In this document: one piece after another, positions 1-7,015 of the stretch
Layout of the letters: every line of letters starts with the position of its first letter
How positions within the stretch are numbered: position 1 is the stretch's first letter
NCBI GenBank assembly: GCA_035345875.1
Contig: DAORDH010000004.1
Span: 186,001 to 250,000 of the forward strand
Direction: 5' to 3'
From: UBA2033 sp035345875
GTDB lineage: Bacteria; Spirochaetota; Leptospiria; Leptospirales; Leptospiraceae
DNA: 64,000 nt
Notes under the pieces: generated by a model
Database searches by the model: none
What the model was told of the DNA's origin: nothing
Seen by the model: only the letters and a program-made list of their open reading frames with translations
Made by a program: the position numbers and the translations under genes

Positions 1-1294
1 AGGAATCACTCTCTGTTTGCATAATCTCATATAGATTTGCGCGAGTGACAATGTATCTTTCCTTTCCAACAGAAACGATAACCGATGGAACTATCTCATC
101 GATCAAAGGGAGAGTGATATGAAACTCAACTCCTTTACCTGGAATATTTCTGTATATGTAAAACTTACCAGCAATCTGTTCAATATTAGATCGAACAATA
201 TCCAAACCAGCAGATGATTTAGAACTAGAGAATCCCTGTTGAAAGATAAAGTCTATTGCCTCTTCATCATTGAGCCTTTCTGCTTCTTCTGTTAATAGAA
301 TATTTTTTTCGATCAGCTTTCTCTTAACGCGAGCAGGTTCAATACCAGAACCATCATCTTTGATTTTAATATAAAACAATTCACCATGGTGAAACGCATT
401 CAAATGAATTTCACCCATAGCTGATTTGCCAAGTTCTGTTCGAATCTCTGGCATTTCAATTCCATGCTCAACGGAATTTTTTATGATATGAATTAAACAA
501 TTTCGTAATACATCGAGCATACGAGTATCCAATTCCTTTTCTCCACCTTCAATCAAAAAGGAAACCTGCTTGTCTTGCATTTGAGCAATGTCAGATACTA
601 CTTTATCAAAATTATGTAAAAGTGTTCCTAACGTTTTTGTTTTGGCTCCGTGCACTTTTGTATATAAGTCTCGAACTAAAAATTCTAGTTTTCGTGCATG
701 TGTTTCAAGAGGAGAATTTTTATCATTAGAAGCAAGCTCTTTGATTTGAACCTGTGTTTGTAGAAGTGGAATAATGGTATTCATTAAAGAATCCATTGTT
801 TCATTTTCTGTAAAGATCGGTGTGAGTGCGATTGGAATATCTGTAGAGGATACACGAGAAGAGTCTTCATCCTCATCATCACTCGACGCAATGATAAATT
901 CCTCGCCGGATTCCTGTTTATTGATGAGCTCTTCTATATCACTCACCATACTGGAATTGATAATTTGAGGTTCCTTTCCTGTTTCATCAATCGAAAAGAT
1001 AATATCGCGAATACTATAATTTAATTTTAAAATAATCGTTATAATTTCATTTGTAAGGTCATATTCAGAAGATTTAAGTCGATCTACTAGCTTTTCACCA
1101 ATTAAAACCATAGAAGCTAACTTGTTAAATCCGAATAGCTTAGCCGAATCTAAGAAAGTCTTATAATTGGCATGAATGGTTTCTAAATGTTCTCGTTGAT
1201 CTAGATTTTTTCCAAGCTGAATCAATTGCTTATCTAAAGAATTGAGAGTTTCATAACTTTCATCTAGAAATAACTTTATTTGATCTTTTTCCAA
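1..1294 (-). CDS. CheA-like histidine kinase, N-terminal part (runs off left edge)
   Basis: The reading frame is open from a TTG at 1294 to the window edge; the C-terminus lies outside. Residues ~1-110 are helical and resemble a CheA P1/Hpt domain, but the phosphoacceptor position holds Lys45 (ten residues before the conserved G55-F56) instead of His. An acidic Ser/Asp/Glu linker lies near residues 137-150. From ~245 a CheA-type ATPase follows, with N-box IKNSVEHGIE, G1 box DDGSGI and a GLDIVRSNIEQIAG segment, then the start of a CheW-like domain. No ATG is available in frame near the start; a GGGAG lies 13 nt upstream of the TTG. The ATPase looks intact but self-phosphorylation on P1 looks impossible. 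It could be a CheA paralogue that acts on another Hpt protein. Confident on family, unsure of start and role. Confidence 0.8.
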   Translation of the reverse strand, partial: MEKDQIKLFLDESYETLNSLDKQLIQLGKNLDQREHLETIHANYKTFLDSAKLFGFNKLASMVLIGEKLVDRLKSSEYDLTNEIITIILKLNYSIRDIIFSIDETGKEPQIINSSMVSDIEELINKQESGEEFIIASSDDEDEDSSRVSSTDIPIALTPIFTENETMDSLMNTIIPLLQTQVQIKELASNDKNSPLETHARKLEFLVRDLYTKVHGAKTKTLGTLLHNFDKVVSDIAQMQDKQVSFLIEGGEKELDTRMLDVLRNCLIHIIKNSVEHGIEMPEIRTELGKSAMGEIHLNAFHHGELFYIKIKDDGSGIEPARVKRKLIEKNILLTEEAERLNDEEAIDFIFQQGFSSSKSSAGLDIVRSNIEQIAGKFYIYRNIPGKGVEFHITLPLIDEIVPSVIVSVGKERYIVTRANLYEIMQTESDS

Positions 1295-1644
1295 ACTTTT
1301 GTAAAGGCTCCCTTTATCTATTTCGGCATAGGTTTATCGAATATTCTCATAAATACAATCCATTATTTTAAGAAAGCAGTTTTTTTTAACATTAGGCATT
1401 TTTACTTATTTTCATAACTCTTTCAGTCAATATACATACACAAACAATTCGATACTATTTTTACATACCACTACTTCTCATAAAAAATTTCTGCTATTTT
1501 TCACAAAAATGCTATTCCCAATTTCCAAAACAGCGTATTTAATTTCAAATCAGAAGTTACTTTTGGTAATTGGTATCATTCTGTCTTTTTACAAGACATA
1601 ATCAATATCAAGTGTGAAGTTCCTATTGACGATACCCCAAATCT

Positions 1645-1720
1645 CCCTTAAGGATAGATATGGAGATATAGTTAGGAGAAGTTTAACCAATGTTTACCCC
1701 TAAGTTTAAGAAAAGTTTGT
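1645..1720 (+). repeat. Direct repeat, copy 1
   Basis: About 75 bp starting CCTTAAGGATAG and ending near AAAAGTTTG. It matches 1973-2048 at an offset of 328 bp. The best conserved part is GAAGTTTAACCAATG followed by a segment containing CCCCTAAGTTTAAG. Both copies are in the same orientation in non-coding DNA. Function unknown. Confidence 0.75.
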
Positions 1721-1972
1721 TCATATGAAAACGAAAAGATAAGGTATCGGTTTTGGCTTGTGTGATGGTCTGTTGATTTTTCATTTTCAATTGTGAATGA
1801 CTTGGCATCGAAGGAATCTTTACTCAAATAACGCAAGTTCGATATAACAAAAATTTAACAGATTACCTCCACCGATTACGAACACCGATCGCGCTTCTAA
1901 CACCGATAACAGAACGATAAAAACGATTGCTTCCTATTGCGGTAAAGCTCCCTTAAAGATAGGACTAAATTT

Positions 1973-2048
1973 CCTTTAAAGATAGGTCTAGAGATATATT
2001 TAGTGGAAGTTTAACCATTGTTTGCCCCTAAGTTTAAGGAAAGTTTGG
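1973..2048 (+). repeat. Direct repeat, copy 2
   Basis: Second copy of the 1645-1720 element, with GAAGTTTAACCATTG and CCCCTAAGTTTAAGGAAAG. It differs from copy 1 by scattered substitutions, which suggests an old duplication or a dispersed intergenic repeat family. Confidence 0.75.
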
Positions 2049-2152
2049 TGATAAGTAAAGCAAAAGACTTGGAATCTATGTCACCTATCGGTGCAAATTC
2101 CTAGAAAGAAAAGTTTAAGCCTCTTTGTAAATTTTTTGTTTGATGATATCTA

Positions 2153-2551
2153 CTAGCGTTTACATCGAACATGTTTAATATCTTTTTTATTTAGGTAATC
2201 TAATTCGCCTAATTCTACAAGGAAATAATAGGCTCTAGCCTCTGAATAATGATTAGCCGTCCAGTAACCTGAATTTTTAGTTTGTTGCCAATCGGATTTC
2301 CATGATTTTGTTATACCTTTTTTATATGCAATCTCCAACTCATCAATGCTAGGTAATCTCATTCCATAACCAGCTAATCCGAGACTACCGCATTTTCTTT
2401 TAGCATCTTCCCAATTTAGTTCTCCTTGATAATCGCTCCAATGGTTTGATGACTCTATATTTTCATCATTTGATAGTGTTGCACAGCTAATAAAATGGAA
2501 AAATAAGATTAGGAATATTGATACAGTTAGCTTCATTCTTTTATTTCTCAT
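2153..2551 (-). CDS. DUF1566 (Lcl C-terminal) domain lipoprotein
   Basis: 132 aa. An N-terminal signal peptide (~1-23) ends in FHFISC, a spirochaete-type lipobox, so the mature protein is probably membrane-anchored. The rest matches the DUF1566/Lcl_C pattern: NWEDAKRKC, then MRLPSIDELE, then GYWTANHYSEARAYYF and a final KHVRCKR. Such domains occur in many bacterial surface lipoproteins and have no defined reaction. The gene lies 3 bp after the stop of the secreted-protein gene at 2555 and is probably its operon partner. Family assignment is fairly sure, role unknown. Confidence 0.75.
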   Translation of the reverse strand: MRNKRMKLTVSIFLILFFHFISCATLSNDENIESSNHWSDYQGELNWEDAKRKCGSLGLAGYGMRLPSIDELEIAYKKGITKSWKSDWQQTKNSGYWTANHYSEARAYYFLVELGELDYLNKKDIKHVRCKR

Positions 2552-2554
2552 GAT

Positions 2555-3433
2555 TTATTTTATATTTTTTTCTAAACCTGTTTCAAAAAAAATGAATTCT
2601 TTTTTTACTTCCATGTAATCTTTACCAACATCATCTTTTCCATCGAACGCAAACTTAGTATTAGGCGGTAGTTCCTTTAGAGTAATAGTGAAGCCGGGGA
2701 CAGTATTCATTCTATCAAATGCGTTTGCCCATGCTGTGTATGATTTGCGTGAAATGGCTGAATTTGGATTTGTTTTAATTTCAATTTGATAAATTTGCCC
2801 GGGCTTAAAATTAACTTCTGTTCGTAAACTTCTGTGAATAAAGTTATCGAATTCATTTTCAGGAATCATTTGACTGGAGCCGCGCAGTAACCTCAAAAGT
2901 TCATAGCGTGCAATATCTTGTGCATAATTAAAATAAAGAATTATAGAAAGGATTCCCGCTCCTGATGGAACAGGAAATAAATACTCTGATCCTAAAGCCA
3001 TAAAAGTGCAATTCCTTCTTTTAATTGTAGGATTTTCAGAGATGATTCGCTCTTTTATTTTAGAGCTTACTTGATAATTCATGAAATCATCTTTTCGAGG
3101 ATTTAAAATGTTATCCCCAAATTCGATTAGAATAGGCAGAGATTTTTCCGTTCTTCTATAGGATTCTAAGTTTTGGTCTGACTCTTCGTTTCCATATTCC
3201 AAATACTCATTGCTTAATTCAGGAATTTTCAAATAAAGAAACGAATGCTTATGCTTTAAGCGTTCTACAATTGTATTACTTTTTTGATTGCAAGGCTTTA
3301 CTCTATGTTCGGTTTGAACTTGACGTCTATACCACTCTAGATATTGAGAACTACTTCCTCCAAAAGAATTTAAATTAGTAAAACAAAAGAGGAAGAGTAA
3401 TAATATAAAAGATTTCTTTCTAGGAAATTTCAT
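2555..3433 (-). CDS. Secreted protein of unknown function
   Basis: 292 aa from the ATG at 3433, chosen over an upstream in-frame TTG (3451) because an AAAGG lies 10 nt before it. The N-terminus MKFPRKKSFILLLFLFCFTN is a signal peptide. The mature part is charged; a hydrophobic segment (SGAGILSIILYFNYAQ) lies near the middle. I recognise no family. It is transcribed just ahead of the DUF1566 lipoprotein, so the two may act together at the cell surface. Confidence 0.6.
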   Translation of the reverse strand: MKFPRKKSFILLLFLFCFTNLNSFGGSSSQYLEWYRRQVQTEHRVKPCNQKSNTIVERLKHKHSFLYLKIPELSNEYLEYGNEESDQNLESYRRTEKSLPILIEFGDNILNPRKDDFMNYQVSSKIKERIISENPTIKRRNCTFMALGSEYLFPVPSGAGILSIILYFNYAQDIARYELLRLLRGSSQMIPENEFDNFIHRSLRTEVNFKPGQIYQIEIKTNPNSAISRKSYTAWANAFDRMNTVPGFTITLKELPPNTKFAFDGKDDVGKDYMEVKKEFIFFETGLEKNIK

Positions 3434-3535
3434 TTCATTTATACCTTTCAATTCGGAAATTCAAACTAAATACTATTTATACTATTACCTATCGTGTAAA
3501 GGATTATATAAGGAAGATTTTTTTAAATCAGTCCA

Positions 3536-4069
3536 TTAGTCGTAAAGAATCCGATACAATACATGTTTACAAAGTGGGTGATCTTTTTCCAAGTTAGGAT
3601 GCTCAAAATCCATTACTTTTTGCATTCCAATTTTAATCATAACATTTTCAGATTTAGTATTTAATATGGAGGTAAAAGAATAAATTTCATTTAGATTAAA
3701 TTCTTCAAAGCCCTTTTGTAAACAAAGCTTTGCGCCTTCGGTTGCGTAGCCTCTCCCCCAAAAACGAGAATCTAGTCTCCATCCAATTTCTACACAAGGA
3801 GTAAAGGAACTTTGAAAATCAGCATAATATAATCCAATGAATCCAATAAAATTTTCAGAATCTTTTTCTTCTACAGCCCAAAGACCAAAATTCCATTTTT
3901 CAAAATGAGATTGAATGCGATTTATTAAATTGATTGATTCTTCTCTTGAAAGAAGTTGCGGAAAATACCGCATAACCTCTAAATCAGAATTCATATTCGT
4001 AAAACGGGATACATCTGATTCTCTCCACTTTCTAAAACCATGTCTTTCTGATTCGAAGAGATATTTCAT
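3536..4069 (-). CDS. GNAT-family N-acetyltransferase (RimJ/RimL type)
   Basis: 177 aa from the ATG at 4069. The frame stays open upstream to 4297, but that part reads through a repeated element and is unlikely to be translated. The protein shows the RimJ-like layout: FRKWRESDVSRFTNMNSD at the start, GLWAVEEKDSENFIGFIGL in the core strand, EIGWRLDSRFWGRGYATEGA for the acetyl-CoA pyrophosphate loop, and NTKSENVMIKIGMQ near the end. It should transfer an acetyl group from acetyl-CoA to an unknown amine, perhaps a protein N-terminus or a small molecule. No strong RBS is seen. It stands alone beside a repeat-bounded HigBA pair. Confidence 0.85.
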   Translation of the reverse strand: MKYLFESERHGFRKWRESDVSRFTNMNSDLEVMRYFPQLLSREESINLINRIQSHFEKWNFGLWAVEEKDSENFIGFIGLYYADFQSSFTPCVEIGWRLDSRFWGRGYATEGAKLCLQKGFEEFNLNEIYSFTSILNTKSENVMIKIGMQKVMDFEHPNLEKDHPLCKHVLYRILYD

Positions 4070-4183
4070 AATTAGAAAATATCCAAAACTTTGTATTCTA
4101 ATCGTATTTTTTCTTTCTGTCTTGCTCGCAGTCTCTACAGATATTTTGGATAGAAGGTGGACTATAGAGAACGATAAAAATTT

Positions 4184-4312
4184 TCCCCCATCTAATTCAA
4201 AACATCTCTTTCTAAAACACTCGCAATCCTTTTTTGCTTTAAGCCATTCACTTGTAAGATAGAAATGGGAGACAATTATGGGAGAAGTTCGATGCAAATT
4301 AGGCGTTAGCCG
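4184..4312 (-). repeat. HigBA-flanking repeat, copy A
   Basis: About 130 bp just downstream of higA. Read on the minus strand it begins AGCGGCTAACGCC and contains TTCTATCTTACAAGTGAA, then AAAAAAGGATTGCGAGT and a TGTTTTGAA block. The same blocks occur in the same order and orientation at 5008-5142, upstream of higB. Its GCGTTAG edge (plus strand) resembles an integron attC end, but the fit to attC boxes is poor. Confidence 0.7.
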
Positions 4313-4324
4313 CTAGAGAGATAA

Positions 4325-4624
4325 TTAGGCGGCGGATAACTTCAACAAATGCAGTGCCTTTAACTTATCAACCGGTTTTCGAACTGTTAAATCATAGTTC
4401 ATCTGTAAATTCATCCATAGTTCAGGGGTTGTCCCGAAAGATTTTGCAAACAACCATGCAGTCTCTGGAGTTATGTTTCTTTTTCCTTTGATAATTTCAT
4501 TTATAGTTTGCAGACTCAAACCTACATGCCTTGCAAACTGAGTCTGCGTAATATTAGATGGCTCTAAATACTCTTTCCATAATATAATTCCAGGATGTGT
4601 GGATTTTCGATTTTTAGGTAGCAT
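4325..4624 (-). CDS. higA: HigA-family antitoxin (XRE-type HTH)
   Basis: 99 aa. The helix-turn-helix covers about residues 24-60 (TQTQFARHVGLSLQTINEII), followed by GKRNITPETAWLFAKSFGTTPELWMNLQ, the signature of the HigA/VapI addiction-module antidote family. It should bind and neutralise the HigB protein encoded 17 nt upstream and repress the shared promoter. Toxin-first gene order is typical for higBA. High confidence in family. Confidence 0.93.
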   Translation of the reverse strand: MLPKNRKSTHPGIILWKEYLEPSNITQTQFARHVGLSLQTINEIIKGKRNITPETAWLFAKSFGTTPELWMNLQMNYDLTVRKPVDKLKALHLLKLSAA

Positions 4625-4641
4625 AATAAATTCCTTTTTTA

Positions 4642-4932
4642 TTAATGATAATCTTCTATTTTCACATTCTCAAATTTATTGCTCAAAACCTGAAAAGTGA
4701 TTCTGTATTGATCGTTGATTCGAATGCTGTAGACATTCTTCAAATCACCTTTTAATTTTTTCAATCGATTGCCCGGCGGAAATCGTAAATCTTCTACATT
4801 CAAAGCCGCATTGAGCATATCAAGTTTTCGCAAAGCAATTTCAACAAGCTCTTTCGGAAATTTATGAGTCTTACTCGAAGTATTACCATGAAATAAATCT
4901 TCTGTAAACTTATCCCCGAAATTTGCTATCAT
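4642..4932 (-). CDS. higB: HigB-family toxin (RelE superfamily mRNA interferase)
   Basis: 96 aa. It starts MIANFGDKFTEDLFHG, typical of HigB/killer proteins, and has LRFPPGNRLKKLKGDLKNVYSIRINDQYRITF, the RelE-fold core with basic residues and the conserved Arg/Tyr segment. The family cleaves mRNA in the ribosome A-site. It precedes higA by 17 nt. The C-terminus (NVKIEDYH) is the usual one, so the gene looks intact. Confidence 0.93.
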   Translation of the reverse strand: MIANFGDKFTEDLFHGNTSSKTHKFPKELVEIALRKLDMLNAALNVEDLRFPPGNRLKKLKGDLKNVYSIRINDQYRITFQVLSNKFENVKIEDYH

Positions 4933-5007
4933 AAATTCATTTTAAATTATACAGGTATTCAAGTAAAGCATGAAAATATGGCAAAGCTGAAGTATTTTGT
5001 TTGAAAA

Positions 5008-5142
5008 TCTTACTCCGTTTAGTTCAAAACAACTTATTATGAATGACTCGCAATCCTTTTTTACTTTAGGTCATTTTCACGTGTAAGATAGAACGGGAGG
5101 TGATGATGAAAATAATTGAATACGAATTATACGTTGTCCGCT
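5008..5142 (-). repeat. HigBA-flanking repeat, copy B
   Basis: Diverged copy of the 4184-4312 element, same orientation. On the minus strand it begins AGCGGACAACG and contains TTCTATCTTACACGTGAA, AAAAAAGGATTGCGAGT and TTGTTTTGAA. Together the two copies bracket higBA as a unit of about 0.95 kb. Confidence 0.7.
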
Positions 5143-5159
5143 ATATTTATAAATATTTT

Positions 5160-5336
5160 TTAACATATACTAAATTCAGAACGTAGAGGAAATTTAAAAT
5201 TACTCACATAGACGCATAAAATTTCACCTTCTTCCATACTCGGCTGAATCCTTTGTCTAAAGTTGCCAATTTTTGTCATCAGTTCTTCTAGAGATACGAA
5301 CTGAGAAGCTACAACTCTATCTAAATCCTTTTTCTT
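5160..5336 (-). pseudogene. Possible gene remnant
   Basis: A 57-codon open stretch with protein-like composition (VSLEELMTKIGNFRQRIQP, then MEEGEILCVYVSNFKFPL) closed by a stop at 5160. The frame is stopped immediately upstream and there is no good start or RBS, so it looks like the tail of a lost gene. Family not recognised. Weak call. Confidence 0.25.
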
Positions 5337-5582
5337 TTAATCGACTTTTCTGACTCTAATTACTACTAGGTTCAGACTAGTGCGTATCCCGTCTTGCCTC
5401 CAAATCAAAGTAGATCTAATCCAAGAAAGCCTACATTTCCTTTAAAAATAAAGAGATACCAGACTTCAAAAGAAACTTCCCCAAGGGGATTTTATTGAAA
5501 TAGTGCCTGGTGTAAATATTCTAGAATTCTTTATTGTCTTTATTTTTCAAAAATTCTAATTGCAATTAAACCACCGTCTTAT

Positions 5583-5604
5583 TTCATGTAATTTAATACA
5601 TGAA
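5583..5604. promoter_or_regulatory. Inverted repeat upstream of dabB
   Basis: TTCATGTA-ATTTAA-TACATGAA: two perfect 8 bp arms with a 6 bp spacer, ending 30 bp before the dabB start codon. The symmetry suits a dimeric repressor or activator. It could also be a small hairpin in the 5' leader. Confidence 0.5.
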
Positions 5605-5634
5605 TTTATTTTCACATATTAACGGAGAAACAAA

Positions 5635-7005
5635 ATGTTAGCTTTTATCACTCTTGTCCCGCTAATCACACTTTACGGGATACTTTATCTGACTGGTTCT
5701 AATCTGATTTCTATCTCATTTTTTGGGAACAGATTGGATTTGGTTTATTTCGATCAACTCAGTCAAATCATGTTAATCTACATTTCTATTCTTTCTTTTT
5801 TTATTATTTCTTATGCTAAAAAGAATTTTGAAAGAGAACGAAACGGAAGCAAGTGGCTCTTTTGGTTTTTTATTTCTCTACTCAGTGTTCAATTTCTTGT
5901 TATGAATGGGGATCTATTATTGACCGTTTTAGCATTTATTAGCATTAGTTTAAGTTTTCACAATTTACTCCTTGCCTTTCCACAAAGACAAAAATCTAAA
6001 CTAGCCGCGACAAAAAAATTTATTTTATCCAGATTGGGAGATCTAAGTTTCCTACTCGGTGCATTCTTTTTTTACAAATCCTTTGGCACTTTCAATATTC
6101 AAGACGTCATTTCTCATTTAAATGATTTAGATCTACAGACAAGACAAGATCTTATATTTCTCCCTTCTATCTTCATCGCTTTTGCTTGTTTAATCAAAAG
6201 TGCTCAGTTTCCATTTCATTTCTGGCTACCAGAAACGATAGACTCTCCTACTCCTGTCTCAGCTCTCATGCATGCAGGCATCATCAACGCAGGCGGTTTT
6301 ATCTTAGTTCGACTTCGATTTTTATATGAACCTTTTAATTTAGCATCCATACTCATTCTTGGATTGGGGTTAATCACTATTTTCCTCGGAGGGATCAGCA
6401 TGCTTGCCCAATCTGATGTAAAAAGAAAATTAGCTTTTTCTACTATCGGTCAAATGGGATTTATGATGGTTGAATTTGGTCTAGGTCTTTACCCGATGGT
6501 CATTCTACATTTGATGGGACATGGGTTTTATAAAGCTTATGGGTTCTTAGCTTCAGGCTCAAGAGATATTGTTCCAAGTCCTAAACTACACTCTAAACTG
6601 TATCGAACCCTCCTTGCTGGTTTTGTAATTATTGTTCCACAAGTTGTATTCATTGCAACCAACCATTTAGAGTTGACGCTTGTTTCTATATTCATCATCA
6701 CACTTATTGGCTTTTTACCATTAAAGCTAATCAAGAGAGGAATTTTAATTACAATTACATTAGTTCTTTTTGTAATCCTTATTCCCGAATATGCTATGAA
6801 AATAACTGCAATCCCCTACTCGACAAATCAAGTTCCGTATATGATATCTTTATCCGTTATTCTTTGTCTCTCTATTCTTTCTGGTTTTACTTTGAGTCTA
6901 CCGTTCCTTAGCGAAAACTCTTTTGTGCAAAAACTCTACTGCTATGCACAGCGAGGATTTTTGTCCAATTACTTATCTGATAAATTCATTTATAAACTTT
7001 TTTAA
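5635..7005 (+). CDS. dabB: DabB-type proton-conducting membrane subunit of the DAB inorganic-carbon transporter
   Basis: 456 aa, very hydrophobic, with about 12 predicted membrane segments. It belongs to the NuoL/MrpA proton-antiporter family: the core FPFHFWLPETIDSPTPVSALMHAGIINAGGF carries the conserved Lys/His transport region (ACLIKSAQFPFHFWLP). It is shorter than NuoL and sits directly before a DUF2309 gene, the hallmark of the DabB-DabA pair, in which proton influx is thought to drive energy-coupled CO2 hydration. A GGAG RBS lies 8 nt before the ATG. Outside this context it could be mistaken for an NADH dehydrogenase subunit, but no other nuo gene is present. Confidence 0.88.
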   Translation: MLAFITLVPLITLYGILYLTGSNLISISFFGNRLDLVYFDQLSQIMLIYISILSFFIISYAKKNFERERNGSKWLFWFFISLLSVQFLVMNGDLLLTVLAFISISLSFHNLLLAFPQRQKSKLAATKKFILSRLGDLSFLLGAFFFYKSFGTFNIQDVISHLNDLDLQTRQDLIFLPSIFIAFACLIKSAQFPFHFWLPETIDSPTPVSALMHAGIINAGGFILVRLRFLYEPFNLASILILGLGLITIFLGGISMLAQSDVKRKLAFSTIGQMGFMMVEFGLGLYPMVILHLMGHGFYKAYGFLASGSRDIVPSPKLHSKLYRTLLAGFVIIVPQVVFIATNHLELTLVSIFIITLIGFLPLKLIKRGILITITLVLFVILIPEYAMKITAIPYSTNQVPYMISLSVILCLSILSGFTLSLPFLSENSFVQKLYCYAQRGFLSNYLSDKFIYKLF

Positions 7006-7015
7006 GGAGAATCTT

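Larger units (their letters stand above)
1295..2152. other. Non-coding region with duplicated element
   Basis: About 860 bp without a convincing gene. On the minus strand the 5' part should carry the promoter of the CheA-like gene, but I cannot point to a clear -35/-10 pair. The rest holds two diverged direct repeats (1645-1720 and 1973-2048, annotated separately). No tRNA or riboswitch was recognised. Confidence 0.6.
4933..5634. other. Non-coding region between higB and dabB
   Basis: About 700 bp. It contains repeat copy B (5008-5142), a possible gene remnant on the minus strand (5160-5336) and an inverted repeat just before dabB (5583-5604). The stretch 5341-5580 shows nothing I can name; it should hold the dab promoter. 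Confidence 0.6.

Noticed and set aside
3915..4262. Open frame of 115 codons on the plus strand
   Set aside because: It lies opposite the acetyltransferase gene and the repeat element, and its sequence has no protein-like features.
4070..4297. N-terminal extension of the acetyltransferase to an ATG at 4297
   Set aside because: The extra 76 codons read through the repeat found also at 5008-5142; the RimJ fold begins at the ATG at 4069.
4184..5142. Integron attC sites around higBA
   Set aside because: The GCGTTAG-like edge is suggestive, but matching R and L boxes could not be paired and no integrase is in the window. Kept only as a repeat.
5635..7005. NADH dehydrogenase subunit L
   Set aside because: Shorter than NuoL, no other nuo genes nearby, and directly paired with DUF2309.
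6923..7015. Earlier start for dabA
   Set aside because: The extension overlaps dabB out of frame, and the ATG at 7016 has an AAGGAG at the right distance.
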